Source of the DNA: JBFLYO01 sp040756745
Lineage (GTDB): Bacteria > Bacteroidota > Ignavibacteria > UBA10030 > UBA6906
DNA: 64,000 nucleotides
Reading direction: 5' to 3'
Assembly (NCBI GenBank): GCA_040756745.1
Contig: JBFLYO010000008.1
Span: forward strand, 1 to 64,000
Part shown: positions 53,160-60,633 of the stretch, one piece after another
Position numbering within the stretch: position 1 is the first letter of the stretch
Layout of the letters: the number at the start of each line of letters is the position of its first letter
The notes under the pieces: model-generated
Database searches by the model: none
What the model was told of the DNA's origin: nothing
What the model saw: only the letters and a program-made list of their open reading frames with translations
Program-made: the position numbers and the translations under genes

Positions 53160-53561
53160 ATGGCCGACCCCGCCGGTGCACCCGGGACAGCAGCACCCTC
53201 CGTGAAACCCAAGAAGCGTCCTCGTGAGCTTGCGGTAATCAACCAGGCGGGGTGCACGGGATGCGAGGTGTGCATCGAGTTCTGTCCGGTCGACTGTATC
53301 CTGACGGTGCCGGGGCCAGATTATGACCAGCACAAGAAGCTGGTCGAAATCGACCTTGACATCTGCATCGGTTGCAAGCTTTGCGTGAAATACTGCCCGT
53401 GGGAGACGATCGAGATGGTGCCGAGCGGCGAGTCGCTCGAGGTCGCACGGAAGTGGACGCAGCGGTCCGTGCTTCCGGAGGCGGAGTGGATTCGCGGGGC
53501 ATCGGACATCGAGATTGTCCCCGAGGGCCCGCTTCCCCTACCCGGTTCAAAAGTCTCCTGA
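53160..53561 (+). CDS. 2[4Fe-4S] ferredoxin-like protein
   Basis: 133 aa. Two cluster motifs: CTGCEVCIEFCPVDC and CIGCKLCVKYCP. The N-terminal 20 residues are Ala/Pro/Lys-rich. The C-terminal ~45 residues have no cluster. It probably passes electrons between unknown partners. Similar proteins occur in Chlorobi and Ignavibacteria. Confidence 0.88.
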   Translation: MADPAGAPGTAAPSVKPKKRPRELAVINQAGCTGCEVCIEFCPVDCILTVPGPDYDQHKKLVEIDLDICIGCKLCVKYCPWETIEMVPSGESLEVARKWTQRSVLPEAEWIRGASDIEIVPEGPLPLPGSKVS

Positions 53562-53612
53562 ACCACCCTCGCATTGATTGTCGTCCCCGTTTTTCGTATC
53601 ATTGTCTGTTTC

Positions 53613-53687
53613 GCTGAAGTAGCTCAGTCCCGACAACGTTTTCCACAATAGCTGGCGTAGCTCAGTCCCGACAACTTTTTCACAATT
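53613..53687 (+). other. Two tandem 5' tRNA fragments with a TCCCGACAAC tag
   Basis: Copy 1 (53613-53650) is GCTGAAGTAGCTCAG, then the tag TCCCGACAAC, then GTTTTCCACAATA. Copy 2 (53651-53687) is GCTGGCGTAGCTCAG, the same tag, then TTTTTCACAATT. Each 15-nt piece equals the acceptor stem and 5' D-arm of a tRNA and stops at the D-loop. The full tRNA-Thr follows directly. Copy 1's GCTGAAG pairs perfectly with the CTTCAGC at 53884-53890. Confidence 0.8.
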
Positions 53688-53759
53688 GCTGGCGTAGCTC
53701 AGCGGTAGAGCAGCGGTTTCGTAAACCGCAGGTCGAGGGTTCAAATCCCCCCGCCAGCT
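53688..53759 (+). tRNA. tRNA-Thr(CGU)
   Basis: Acceptor GCTGGCG/CGCCAGC, D arm GCTC/GAGC with loop AGCGGTA, anticodon stem GCGGT/ACCGC with loop TTCGTAA (anticodon CGT, reading ACG), variable AGGTC, T arm GAGGG/CCCCC with TTCAAAT. The T stem has one A-C mismatch at position 50-64. The discriminator is T73 and CCA is not encoded. It is flanked by fragments of other tRNA genes. Confidence 0.92.
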
Positions 53760-53807
53760 CAAAAACGACACGAGTTAGCGCTTCCTGCTAACTCCTCGTC
53801 ATTTTGA

Positions 53808-53833
53808 GAGTCCGCCATCTTTCTGGCGGACTC
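53808..53833 (+). terminator. Hairpin downstream of the tRNA
   Basis: Perfect 10-bp stem GAGTCCGCCA / TGGCGGACTC with a 6-nt loop. A second smaller hairpin GAGTTAGC/GCTAACTC lies at 53772-53794. No long T-run follows. Confidence 0.55.
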
Positions 53834-53843
53834 ATCCATCTGC

Positions 53844-53891
53844 GTTGTCGGGATAAACCGCAGGTCGAGGGTTCAAATCCCACCTTCAGCT
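53844..53891 (+). pseudogene. 3' tRNA fragment preceded by a GTTGTCGGGA tag
   Basis: GTTGTCGGGA (53844-53853) is the exact reverse complement of the tag on the 5' fragments. The next 38 nt (53854-53891) copy the 3' part of tRNA-Thr from the anticodon loop on, with only a few changes. Its CTTCAGC acceptor arm matches the first 5' fragment (GCTGAAG), not the complete tRNA. The anticodon and D-loop are missing from the pair. Confidence 0.8.
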
Positions 53892-53935
53892 CAACCCTCC
53901 CCTGGCCCCGGGCGCCGTCGAGGCGCCAACTTTCC

Positions 53936-53964
53936 TTGATTCTCTTCTCTCTTTTTGGTAGATT
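53936..53964 (+). promoter_or_regulatory. Candidate promoter for atpDC
   Basis: TTGATT, 17 bp, TAGATT; 119 bp before the atpD start. Confidence 0.55.
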
Positions 53965-54083
53965 TTAAGATGTTGTCGTATGGCCGGCAGCGAGGCGGGT
54001 GTGCAGTGTCACGCCTCGGCGCCGGGGCTCGCGCTGCATCTGACCATCCCTGAACAAGCGCCTATCCATCCAAGAGGAATCGA

Positions 54084-55493
54084 ATGACCGAAGGCAAGAT
54101 CGTCCAGGTGATCGGGCCCGTCGTTGATATCGAGTTTGCCGACGGCTCCCTCCCGGAGATTCTGAACGCTATCTCCATCCCCCGCGCAACCGCGGATGGC
54201 CACGACGAGCGTCTCGTGGTGGAGGTTCAGCAGCACCTGGGGGACAACCGGGTGCGGACGGTGGCAATGGACTCGACGGACGGTCTCGTGCGCGGGATGA
54301 AGTGTCTGGATACCGGAGGGCCGATTTCCGTCCCCGTCGGCCCCGAGACCCTGGGCCGGCTGATCAACGTTCTGGGGGACGGGATCGACGGCCTCCCGCC
54401 GATCAAGACCGAGAAGCGCTATGCCATCCACCGCCCCCCTCCGCCCTTCGACCAGCTCTCGACGAAAAAAGAGATCTTCGAGACCGGGATCAAGGTGATC
54501 GACCTGATCGAACCCTACTCCAAAGGGGGGAAGACGGGACTGTTTGGAGGCGCCGGCGTAGGCAAGACCGTCATTATCCAGGAGCTCATCCACAACATCG
54601 CCAAGCAACATGGCGGCTTCTCTGTGTTCGGAGGAGTCGGCGAGCGCACACGCGAAGGGAACGACCTCTGGCTTGAAATGAAACAGTCCGGCGTGCTCGA
54701 CAAAACCGCGCTGGTGTTTGGCCAGATGAATGAGCCGCCAGGCGCGCGTGCACGCGTCGGCCTCAGCGCCCTGACGCTTGCCGAATACTTCCGGGAAGAA
54801 GAGGGACGCGACGTGTTGCTGTTCATCGACAACATTTTCCGGTTCGTCCAGGCGGGCTCGGAAGTCTCTGCCCTTCTCGGCCGAATGCCGTCGGCAGTCG
54901 GCTACCAGCCCACCCTCGGAAGCGAGATGGGAGAATTGCAGGAGCGGATCACCTCGACCAAGAAGGGATCCATCACGTCGGTGCAGGCCATCTATGTTCC
55001 GGCGGACGACCTGACCGATCCCGCTCCCGCCACTACATTCTCTCACCTCGACGCCACCACTGTGCTCAGCCGGCAGATCTCCGAGCTGGGTATTTACCCT
55101 GCGGTCGACCCTCTCGACTCGACCTCCCGGATTCTTGAGCCGGGGATCGTGGGGGAGGAGCACTACGCAGTTGCCAAGCGGGTGAAGGAGATTTTACAGA
55201 CCTACAAGGACCTCCAGGATATCATCAGCATTCTCGGCATGGACGAACTCTCCGATGAGGATAAGCTGACCGTGGCGCGCGCGCGCAGAATTCAGAAGTT
55301 CCTTTCACAACCCTTCCACGTCGCTGAACAGTTCACGGGCACGCCGGGCCGCTACGTGAAACTTGAAGACACGATCCGAAGCTTCCGCGGGATCATCGAG
55401 GGCGAGTATGACCACCTCCCCGAGGCGGCGTTCCTGATGGTCGGAACGATCGAGGAGGCGGTGGAGAAGGCAAAGCAGCTTCAGGCGGCGTAG
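54084..55493 (+). CDS. atpD: ATP synthase F1 subunit beta
   Basis: 469 aa catalytic subunit. Walker A GGAGVGKT, the catalytic Glu in GVGERTREGNDLW, Walker B VLLFIDNIFRF, and the ATP-synthase signature PAVDPLDSTS. AGAGGA precedes the ATG. The other F1 genes (alpha, gamma, delta) are not adjacent, so the ATP synthase is split, as is usual in Chlorobi/Ignavibacteria. Confidence 0.97.
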   Translation: MTEGKIVQVIGPVVDIEFADGSLPEILNAISIPRATADGHDERLVVEVQQHLGDNRVRTVAMDSTDGLVRGMKCLDTGGPISVPVGPETLGRLINVLGDGIDGLPPIKTEKRYAIHRPPPPFDQLSTKKEIFETGIKVIDLIEPYSKGGKTGLFGGAGVGKTVIIQELIHNIAKQHGGFSVFGGVGERTREGNDLWLEMKQSGVLDKTALVFGQMNEPPGARARVGLSALTLAEYFREEEGRDVLLFIDNIFRFVQAGSEVSALLGRMPSAVGYQPTLGSEMGELQERITSTKKGSITSVQAIYVPADDLTDPAPATTFSHLDATTVLSRQISELGIYPAVDPLDSTSRILEPGIVGEEHYAVAKRVKEILQTYKDLQDIISILGMDELSDEDKLTVARARRIQKFLSQPFHVAEQFTGTPGRYVKLEDTIRSFRGIIEGEYDHLPEAAFLMVGTIEEAVEKAKQLQAA

Positions 55494-55498
55494 CAGGC

Positions 55499-55909
55499 AT
55501 GTACGACAAGCCCTTTGCTCTTGAGATTATTTCGCCGACGCGCGTTGTGTTTCAAGGCCAGGCTGCGAGCGTGAGTGCTCCTGGAGCAATGGGAGGGTTC
55601 CAGGTCCTGCACAGTCACGCGCCTCTCCTCTCCGCGCTCCGCATCGGTCCGGTGAAGGTCAAGGACATGGAAGGGCGGGATACGGTGTACGCGACGGGGG
55701 GCGGGTTTCTCGAAGTGCGGCAGAACTCCGTCGTCGTGCTCGTGGAAAGTGCGGAGCGGCCAGAGGAGATCGACGTGGCGCGGGCCCAAGCCGCGCGCGA
55801 ACGTGCGGAACGCCGGCTCAAGTCGCATGATCCTGCCGTTGATGCCGCGCGCGCGGAAGCGGCGCTCGCACGCGCACTCAACCGCCTTCGTCTCGCGGGC
55901 GCGTCGTAG
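55499..55909 (+). CDS. atpC: ATP synthase F1 subunit epsilon
   Basis: 136 aa. An N-terminal beta sandwich (FALEIISPTRVVFQGQA) and a C-terminal two-helix arm rich in Arg and Ala (AAREAERR-type: AQAARERAERRLKSHD). It couples rotor and F1 and can inhibit ATPase activity. It lies 5 bp after atpD. Confidence 0.93.
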   Translation: MYDKPFALEIISPTRVVFQGQAASVSAPGAMGGFQVLHSHAPLLSALRIGPVKVKDMEGRDTVYATGGGFLEVRQNSVVVLVESAERPEEIDVARAQAARERAERRLKSHDPAVDAARAEAALARALNRLRLAGAS

Positions 55910-55961
55910 GCCGACCGGATCGTTGCTGGGGGTTGGACGCCGCGCTGCCCGCTGCGATTCG

Positions 55962-55990
55962 TTGACATTCGGAGATGGATGGGCTATATT
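55962..55990 (+). promoter_or_regulatory. Strong candidate sigma-70 promoter
   Basis: TTGACA, exactly 17 bp, TATATT. It overlaps the ATG at 55975, which argues for the GTG at 56017 as the true start of the next gene. Confidence 0.75.
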
Positions 55991-56016
55991 CCCCCGGAAT
56001 CCCAGGACTTCGATCC

Positions 56017-56742
56017 GTGTCCCCACCCACCAATGAGACAGTCGAGCTCCTCCGCAGTCTCCAGCAGCGTCTCACCGAAGAAGGACATCGTGTGCAGGGG
56101 GAGATGATGGGGAAAGTTGCCGAGCGTCTCGCATCGGCGGAGGACATCAACGCGGCGCTGGAGCAACTCTATCTTGTGCAGGGCTGGGATGCCATTGCGC
56201 TCAGACTGATGTGGTATGTCGAGGGCGGTCGCGCCGGCGGAGCCGAAGTCCCGCTAGAGGCCCTGCGAGAGTATCAGGTGGATGAACTCCATCACCTGTT
56301 GATGGCGGGGCCCGGCGGCGATGGGTCGGCAGCGACGCCTCCAACCGAGGACTCCACCTCCGTTCCTGTGACCGGAACGGTGTTCGAAGCGCTCCATCAG
56401 TTCAATACCTCCCTTGAAGACCTCCGCCGCACGGCATTCGAAGGTGAGCGGTACCAGGGAATGCGGCAGGGGTTCTTCGACGCCGCACTGTCACAGGCAG
56501 GTCGGCTCCACCAGACCTGTTCCGCGCAGGGAGCTGAAGCTCCTTCCCAATTCGCTGCGGCATTCTCTCTATTCCTCCGCTACGTCATCGAACGGGATCT
56601 CTTCGACGATGCGCGGGTAGCCCACCTGATCGACAATGCGGGTCAGGCGCTCCAGGAGGTGCTTGGAGGACCGGAGGAGAACTATACCCCCCTCCTCCAG
56701 ACGATCGACATGCTCCACAACCCCGAGACACTGCTCGAATAA
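56017..56742 (+). CDS. Hypothetical protein upstream of manC
   Basis: 241 aa, GTG start at 56017 (VSPPTNETVELLRSLQQ). The upstream ATG at 55975 lies inside the promoter. It is soluble, acidic and largely helical (ALHQFNTSLEDLRRTAFEG; FLRYVIERDLFDDARVA). No family was recognised. It precedes manC with a 14 bp gap, so it is likely part of the same transcript. Confidence 0.65.
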   Translation: MSPPTNETVELLRSLQQRLTEEGHRVQGEMMGKVAERLASAEDINAALEQLYLVQGWDAIALRLMWYVEGGRAGGAEVPLEALREYQVDELHHLLMAGPGGDGSAATPPTEDSTSVPVTGTVFEALHQFNTSLEDLRRTAFEGERYQGMRQGFFDAALSQAGRLHQTCSAQGAEAPSQFAAAFSLFLRYVIERDLFDDARVAHLIDNAGQALQEVLGGPEENYTPLLQTIDMLHNPETLLE

Positions 56743-56756
56743 CCGACACAGGGACT

Positions 56757-57845
56757 ATGCCGAAAACGTGTGCCGTCATTATGGCGGGAGGAGTGGGAAC
56801 GCGCTTCTGGCCCCGCAGCCGCGAAAAATACCCGAAACACCTGCTGCAGATCATTGGAAAGGATACAATGATCCAGAGCACCGTGAAGCGGCTCGCGCCG
56901 ATGGTGACTCCGGAGGATCTGTTCGTTGTCACCAACCGGCTCCAGAAGAGCCAGGTGATCAAACAGATCCCGCATGTCCCCGAGGAAAACATTATCCTCG
57001 AGCCGGTGGGGAGGAACACCGCCCCCTGCATCGGCCTGGCAGCGCTGCATGTCCAACGCCTCGACCCGGACGCCGTCATGGTTGTCCTCCCCGCCGATCA
57101 TATCATCCGCGATGAAGAGGAATTTCGCCGGGTGCTCCAGCTGGCCGTCGAGACGGCCAGAACATCCAAGAGCCTGCTGACGATCGGAATCCCGCCGACA
57201 CATCCGGAGACGGGGTACGGCTATATCCAGTTCGTCAGCGAAGAGGAGAAGGAGAACCCTTTCTTCGGTCAGGGCGTACGGCGGGTAAAGACGTTTGCAG
57301 AGAAACCGAACCGCGAGACGGCGATGCAATTTCTCGCGAGCGGTGATTTCCTCTGGAACAGCGGCATGTTCGTCTGGAAGGTCGATGCGATCCTCAACGA
57401 GATCGAACGCTGCCTGCCCGACCTCTACAGGGAGCTCATCAAGATCAGCGGGGAGATCGGCACCGCACGCTATCAGCAGTCGGTGGACACCGCCTACGGA
57501 ATGATTCGCGGGATTTCCATCGACTACGGCGTCATGGAAAAGGCGCAGCGGGTGTTCGTCATACCCGGTTCGTTCGGGTGGAACGACCTTGGCTCATGGG
57601 ATGAGGTCTACCGGGTCTCGGGCAAGGACGACAGCGGCAATTCGGTCACCGGCAAGGTGATCCAGAAAGATACGCGGAATTCTTACATCTACTCACCCGA
57701 GAAGGTGGTTGCAACAATCGGCGTCGAGGATCTGATCATCGTGAACACGGATGATGCGCTGCTCATCTGCCGACGAGGACGGTCGCAGGATGTGAAGGAG
57801 GTCTCGGACTACCTCAAGCGGAAGCAGATGAACGAGTACCTGTAA
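56757..57845 (+). CDS. manC: Mannose-1-phosphate guanylyltransferase
   Basis: 362 aa. Nucleotidyl-transferase motif MAGGVGTRFWPRSREKYPKH, metal/phosphate block ADHIIRDEEEF, and sugar site FVWKVDAIL with ISIDYGVMEKA. It makes GDP-mannose for surface glycans or lipopolysaccharide. The length and lack of a C-terminal isomerase domain show the single-domain type. It is 2 bp before rlpA. Confidence 0.92.
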   Translation: MPKTCAVIMAGGVGTRFWPRSREKYPKHLLQIIGKDTMIQSTVKRLAPMVTPEDLFVVTNRLQKSQVIKQIPHVPEENIILEPVGRNTAPCIGLAALHVQRLDPDAVMVVLPADHIIRDEEEFRRVLQLAVETARTSKSLLTIGIPPTHPETGYGYIQFVSEEEKENPFFGQGVRRVKTFAEKPNRETAMQFLASGDFLWNSGMFVWKVDAILNEIERCLPDLYRELIKISGEIGTARYQQSVDTAYGMIRGISIDYGVMEKAQRVFVIPGSFGWNDLGSWDEVYRVSGKDDSGNSVTGKVIQKDTRNSYIYSPEKVVATIGVEDLIIVNTDDALLICRRGRSQDVKEVSDYLKRKQMNEYL

Positions 57846-57847
57846 GC

Positions 57848-58288
57848 ATGACTCTACGGCGTGATGTCAGCTGCTCGATCGCTGCGGCTGCGTTGCTGCT
57901 CGCGGGCTGCGGGACGGGAGCCCCCCGCTTTACTTCGAACCCGTCGGCCGCGTCAAGGAGCACCGATGCAGTGTCGAACCAGCTTGAGGGGGTCGCCTCG
58001 TATTACGCGGACGAGTTTCACGGCCGAAAGACCGCCAGCGGTGAGACATACGACATGAACGACCTCACCGCTGCTCATCGGACGCTGCCGTTCGGCACAC
58101 TGGTCAGGGTTACGCTCCGCGAGACGGGGAAATCGGTAATCGTTCGGATTAACGACCGCGGCCCGTTTAAAGACGACAGGGTAATCGACCTTTCTCTGGG
58201 GGCGGCAAGGCATCTTGGACTCATTCCCAACGGGACCGGCGCGGTCGTTCTGGAAATCCTGAAACCCGGCACGCAGGACAGACAGTAA
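57848..58288 (+). CDS. rlpA: RlpA-type septal lytic transglycosylase lipoprotein
   Basis: 146 aa lipoprotein (LLAGC lipobox near residue 20). The double-psi beta-barrel contains the RlpA motifs GVASYYADEFHGRKTASGE, TAAHRTLPFGT and RINDRGPF, with the catalytic Asp in NDRGPF. It cuts peptidoglycan strands without stem peptides at the division septum. It lacks the C-terminal SPOR domain found in E. coli RlpA. Confidence 0.9.
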   Translation: MTLRRDVSCSIAAAALLLAGCGTGAPRFTSNPSAASRSTDAVSNQLEGVASYYADEFHGRKTASGETYDMNDLTAAHRTLPFGTLVRVTLRETGKSVIVRINDRGPFKDDRVIDLSLGAARHLGLIPNGTGAVVLEILKPGTQDRQ

Positions 58289-58290
58289 GT

Positions 58291-58956
58291 ATGGCTCGTC
58301 CCCTCCTGACAGAACGGGATATTCAAGATGCAATCGCTTCTGGCAGGCGACGCATCGAGACTTCGGCGGACACATTGGTAACACCCCTCGCCCGGGAGCT
58401 GGCGGCAAGCCATGACATTGAGATTGTCCACACGTCCGCCGTTCCCCTCTCCCCCTCTCCCGGTTCCCAGGAAGCCTTGTCTGGAGCCGTGCCATTGAAA
58501 CCCGGCAACACCATCGCCTTCGGCGCCGACCACGGTGGGTATCAGCTCAAACAACTCCTGATTGAGTATGTCGAATCCCTCGGGTACCCAGTGCTGGACC
58601 TTGGAACTTCCACAGAGGAGCCCTGTGACTATCCTGACTTCGCCTTCGCCGTTGCGAGAGCCGTGGCCGACGGAAAGGCCTGGAGGGGAGTGGTCATCGA
58701 CGGTGCCGGGATCGGATCATGTGTTGCAGCAAACAAGATTCTCGGGATTCGAGCCGCGTGCTGTCACAATGAATTCGTTGCCAGGAATGCAAGAGAACAC
58801 AATGATACCAATGTTCTCACTCTCGGCAGCAAGGTGACAGGGAGCGAACTGTGCAAAGCCATCCTGAGAACCTGGCTTGAGACCTGGTTTGCGGGAGGGA
58901 GGCACGCCGGGCGAGTGAAAAAGATCAATGAGATCGAAGGTCGTTATTTGAAATAA
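58291..58956 (+). CDS. RpiB/LacA-like sugar-phosphate isomerase with N-terminal extension
   Basis: 221 aa. Residues ~72-221 are an RpiB fold: GADHGGYQLKQLL, then GVVIDGAGIGS, AANKILGIRAA, and HNEFVARNAREHNDTNVLTLG. The family's catalytic Cys position (CGTGIG) is Asp137 here (DGAGIG), as some RpiB proteins use an acidic residue. Residues 1-45 (LLTERDIQDAIASG, TLVTPLARELAASHDIEIV) resemble the N-terminal segment found in microcompartment-associated enzymes. Substrate uncertain. It lies 2 bp after rlpA. Confidence 0.8.
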   Translation: MARPLLTERDIQDAIASGRRRIETSADTLVTPLARELAASHDIEIVHTSAVPLSPSPGSQEALSGAVPLKPGNTIAFGADHGGYQLKQLLIEYVESLGYPVLDLGTSTEEPCDYPDFAFAVARAVADGKAWRGVVIDGAGIGSCVAANKILGIRAACCHNEFVARNAREHNDTNVLTLGSKVTGSELCKAILRTWLETWFAGGRHAGRVKKINEIEGRYLK

Positions 58957-58984
58957 GTCAACAACTTACGGTAGCCAGATCTTC

Positions 58985-59014
58985 AGGGCAGCACAAAAAT
59001 GCTGCCCTTTTTTT
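58985..59014 (+). terminator. Rho-independent terminator
   Basis: 9-bp stem AGGGCAGCA / TGCTGCCCT with a CAAAAA loop, followed by seven T. It ends the 56.0-58.9 kb operon. Confidence 0.92.
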
Positions 59015-59044
59015 GTGCGCCCAGGCACATGTGACCCAAGTCGC

Positions 59045-59073
59045 TTGACTCTTAAGAGGGAAAGAAGTACATT
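59045..59073 (+). promoter_or_regulatory. Candidate promoter for the lytic transglycosylase
   Basis: TTGACT, 17 bp, TACATT; 150 bp before the gene, giving a long leader. Confidence 0.6.
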
Positions 59074-59222
59074 TACACTGATTTTTTTAATGCGAGCTGT
59101 ATCTGGTTAGGTAGCACAGAGCTATCGTACTAACACCGATCTTTGAAACCAGAAGTCCAGAGACATCCGTATAAGTGACATAATACCGGGTGTCACCAAT
59201 CTGTTATCAATTGGGGGATTGG

Positions 59223-59954
59223 ATGAACAGATTTCTCATACCGGCTCTGCTCTTTCTGGCGTTCCTGGCGGGCTGCACGCCGACGAGTGAAAACATTGCG
59301 AAAAAGGCAGACCTGCAGGATGTAGGAGATTCGATTTCGGAGGATGCACTTGCTGATCCGGCGGATCAGGTTCCTCTTCTCGACCCGGCGTCGAACCGGA
59401 TCATCCGCAGATACGGTGCGACGATCAAGCGGTACTCCGAGCTTTATGGATTTGACTGGCGGCTTGTGCTGGCGGTCATGAAGCAGGAATCCCGTTTCTC
59501 CCACAGGGCGGAGAGCCGGATGGGGGCATCGGGACTTATGCAGATTATGCCGGTCACCGGCGAGGAGGTGGCCAGAAAACTTGACCTCAACGATCTCTCA
59601 CACCCTGAGAACAACATCCGGGGAGGAATCTACTATCTCAGGACTCTCTTCGAGATGTTTCAAGGGACGGGGGAGGCCGACAGGGTCAAGCTGACGCTGG
59701 CGGCCTACAATGCGGGAGCCACAAGGATTTACGATGCGCAGGAGATTGCGGCGTATTTCCACGAGGACCCCTCAACATGGAAATGCGTGAGGGATGCGCT
59801 GCCGCTCCTTTCGAGGAGGTATTCCCCGCTCCACAGAAGCATCTGGGAGCAGGATCGTCCGCGCGGGGGGTGGTTCGGCAATGCACGGGAAACCCTCCGG
59901 TACGTGGATGCCGTCATGGACTACTATGACGAGTACCGGCTTGTGCTGAATTGA
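59223..59954 (+). CDS. Lytic transglycosylase lipoprotein (SLT, MltC/MltF-like)
   Basis: 243 aa. Lipobox LAGC near residue 18. SLT domain with the catalytic Glu in AVMKQESRFSHRAESRMGASGLMQIMP, split as VMKQESRFS and GASGLMQIMP, and the third motif AYNAGATRI. It cleaves murein to anhydro-products. I chose the ATG at 59223 because GGGGG lies just upstream; an upstream GTG (59190) adds 11 residues. Confidence 0.92.
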   Translation: MNRFLIPALLFLAFLAGCTPTSENIAKKADLQDVGDSISEDALADPADQVPLLDPASNRIIRRYGATIKRYSELYGFDWRLVLAVMKQESRFSHRAESRMGASGLMQIMPVTGEEVARKLDLNDLSHPENNIRGGIYYLRTLFEMFQGTGEADRVKLTLAAYNAGATRIYDAQEIAAYFHEDPSTWKCVRDALPLLSRRYSPLHRSIWEQDRPRGGWFGNARETLRYVDAVMDYYDEYRLVLN

Positions 59955-59985
59955 CGTTGCGGAACGTGCAGGGGTGGGATCGACG

Positions 59986-60006
59986 GCCGGGTGCTGAGCA
60001 CCCGGC
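59986..60006. terminator. Hairpin between convergent genes
   Basis: 9-bp stem GCCGGGTGC / GCACCCGGC with a TGA loop, followed by TGTTTCGTT on the plus strand. Confidence 0.6.
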
Positions 60007-60040
60007 TGTTTCGTTAGTGACGGTGCAGACGGCTCGAGCG

Positions 60041-60586
60041 TCAGGGTAGAAGGATCGCGCACGCCACGACTGTCGTCCAGATGCCGTCTTTGTGTCCTTC
60101 GGCCGACTGCGTGATATTGTATGTCTTGACGATTTTCCCGCTCATCTTGTAGATTTTCTCCCTCTCGTCCCACGCCACGCCGGGGTCGAATTCGACGCCA
60201 AGGGTTGTGGCAAGCATTGTTGCGGCGAGATCTTCCGCGTACTCTCCAGCCTTTTCGTCGGTTTCTCCGTACGGATGATGTTCCGACAGGTAACCGTACT
60301 GCGTCAAGTCGGCGGGGGTGGCTACCCCGATGGATGCTGCGATGAGCCGGTTCGGTTCGTTGGTTGCATTGCGGGCCATGACGGAGAACGTGATCTGACC
60401 GGGTTGCAGAAGCTTCAGCCCGTCTTCAGTGGAAATTCGTCTGCAGCCGGGGGGATAGATGCTCGACACGGTGACCAGATTGCATTTCTCGATCTTGGCG
60501 TCACGCAGGGCGAGCTCGAAAGACTGCAGGTAGTCCTTGTGTCGTCCTACCCCCTTTGTGAAGAACAGTTTCCCCGGTACGTACAA
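60041..60586 (-). CDS. pdaD: Pyruvoyl-dependent arginine decarboxylase
   Basis: 181 aa. The self-cleavage Ser-Ser is in LVTVSSIYPPGC, which generates the pyruvoyl group. Other family blocks are GQITFSVMARNATNEPNR and ASIGVATP. It makes agmatine from arginine for polyamines. It starts with TTG, with GGGAG about 8 nt upstream. A downstream ATG is not conserved as a start in the family. It is 47 bp downstream of tyrS on the same strand, so likely co-transcribed. Confidence 0.9.
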   Translation of the reverse strand: MYVPGKLFFTKGVGRHKDYLQSFELALRDAKIEKCNLVTVSSIYPPGCRRISTEDGLKLLQPGQITFSVMARNATNEPNRLIAASIGVATPADLTQYGYLSEHHPYGETDEKAGEYAEDLAATMLATTLGVEFDPGVAWDEREKIYKMSGKIVKTYNITQSAEGHKDGIWTTVVACAILLP

Positions 60587-60633
60587 TGTCTCATCTCCCT
60601 CTTAGCGTAGTGGATAAAGGTGACAGCGAATCT

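Noticed and set aside
53547..53771. A 74-codon minus-strand frame across the tRNA (RGDLNPRPAVYETAALPLSYAS)
   Set aside because: This text is the usual spurious translation of a tRNA gene's antisense strand.
53613..53891. A second intact tRNA built from the outer halves
   Set aside because: The anticodon, anticodon 5' stem and D-loop are missing, so it is not a normal tRNA gene. Reported as fragments instead.
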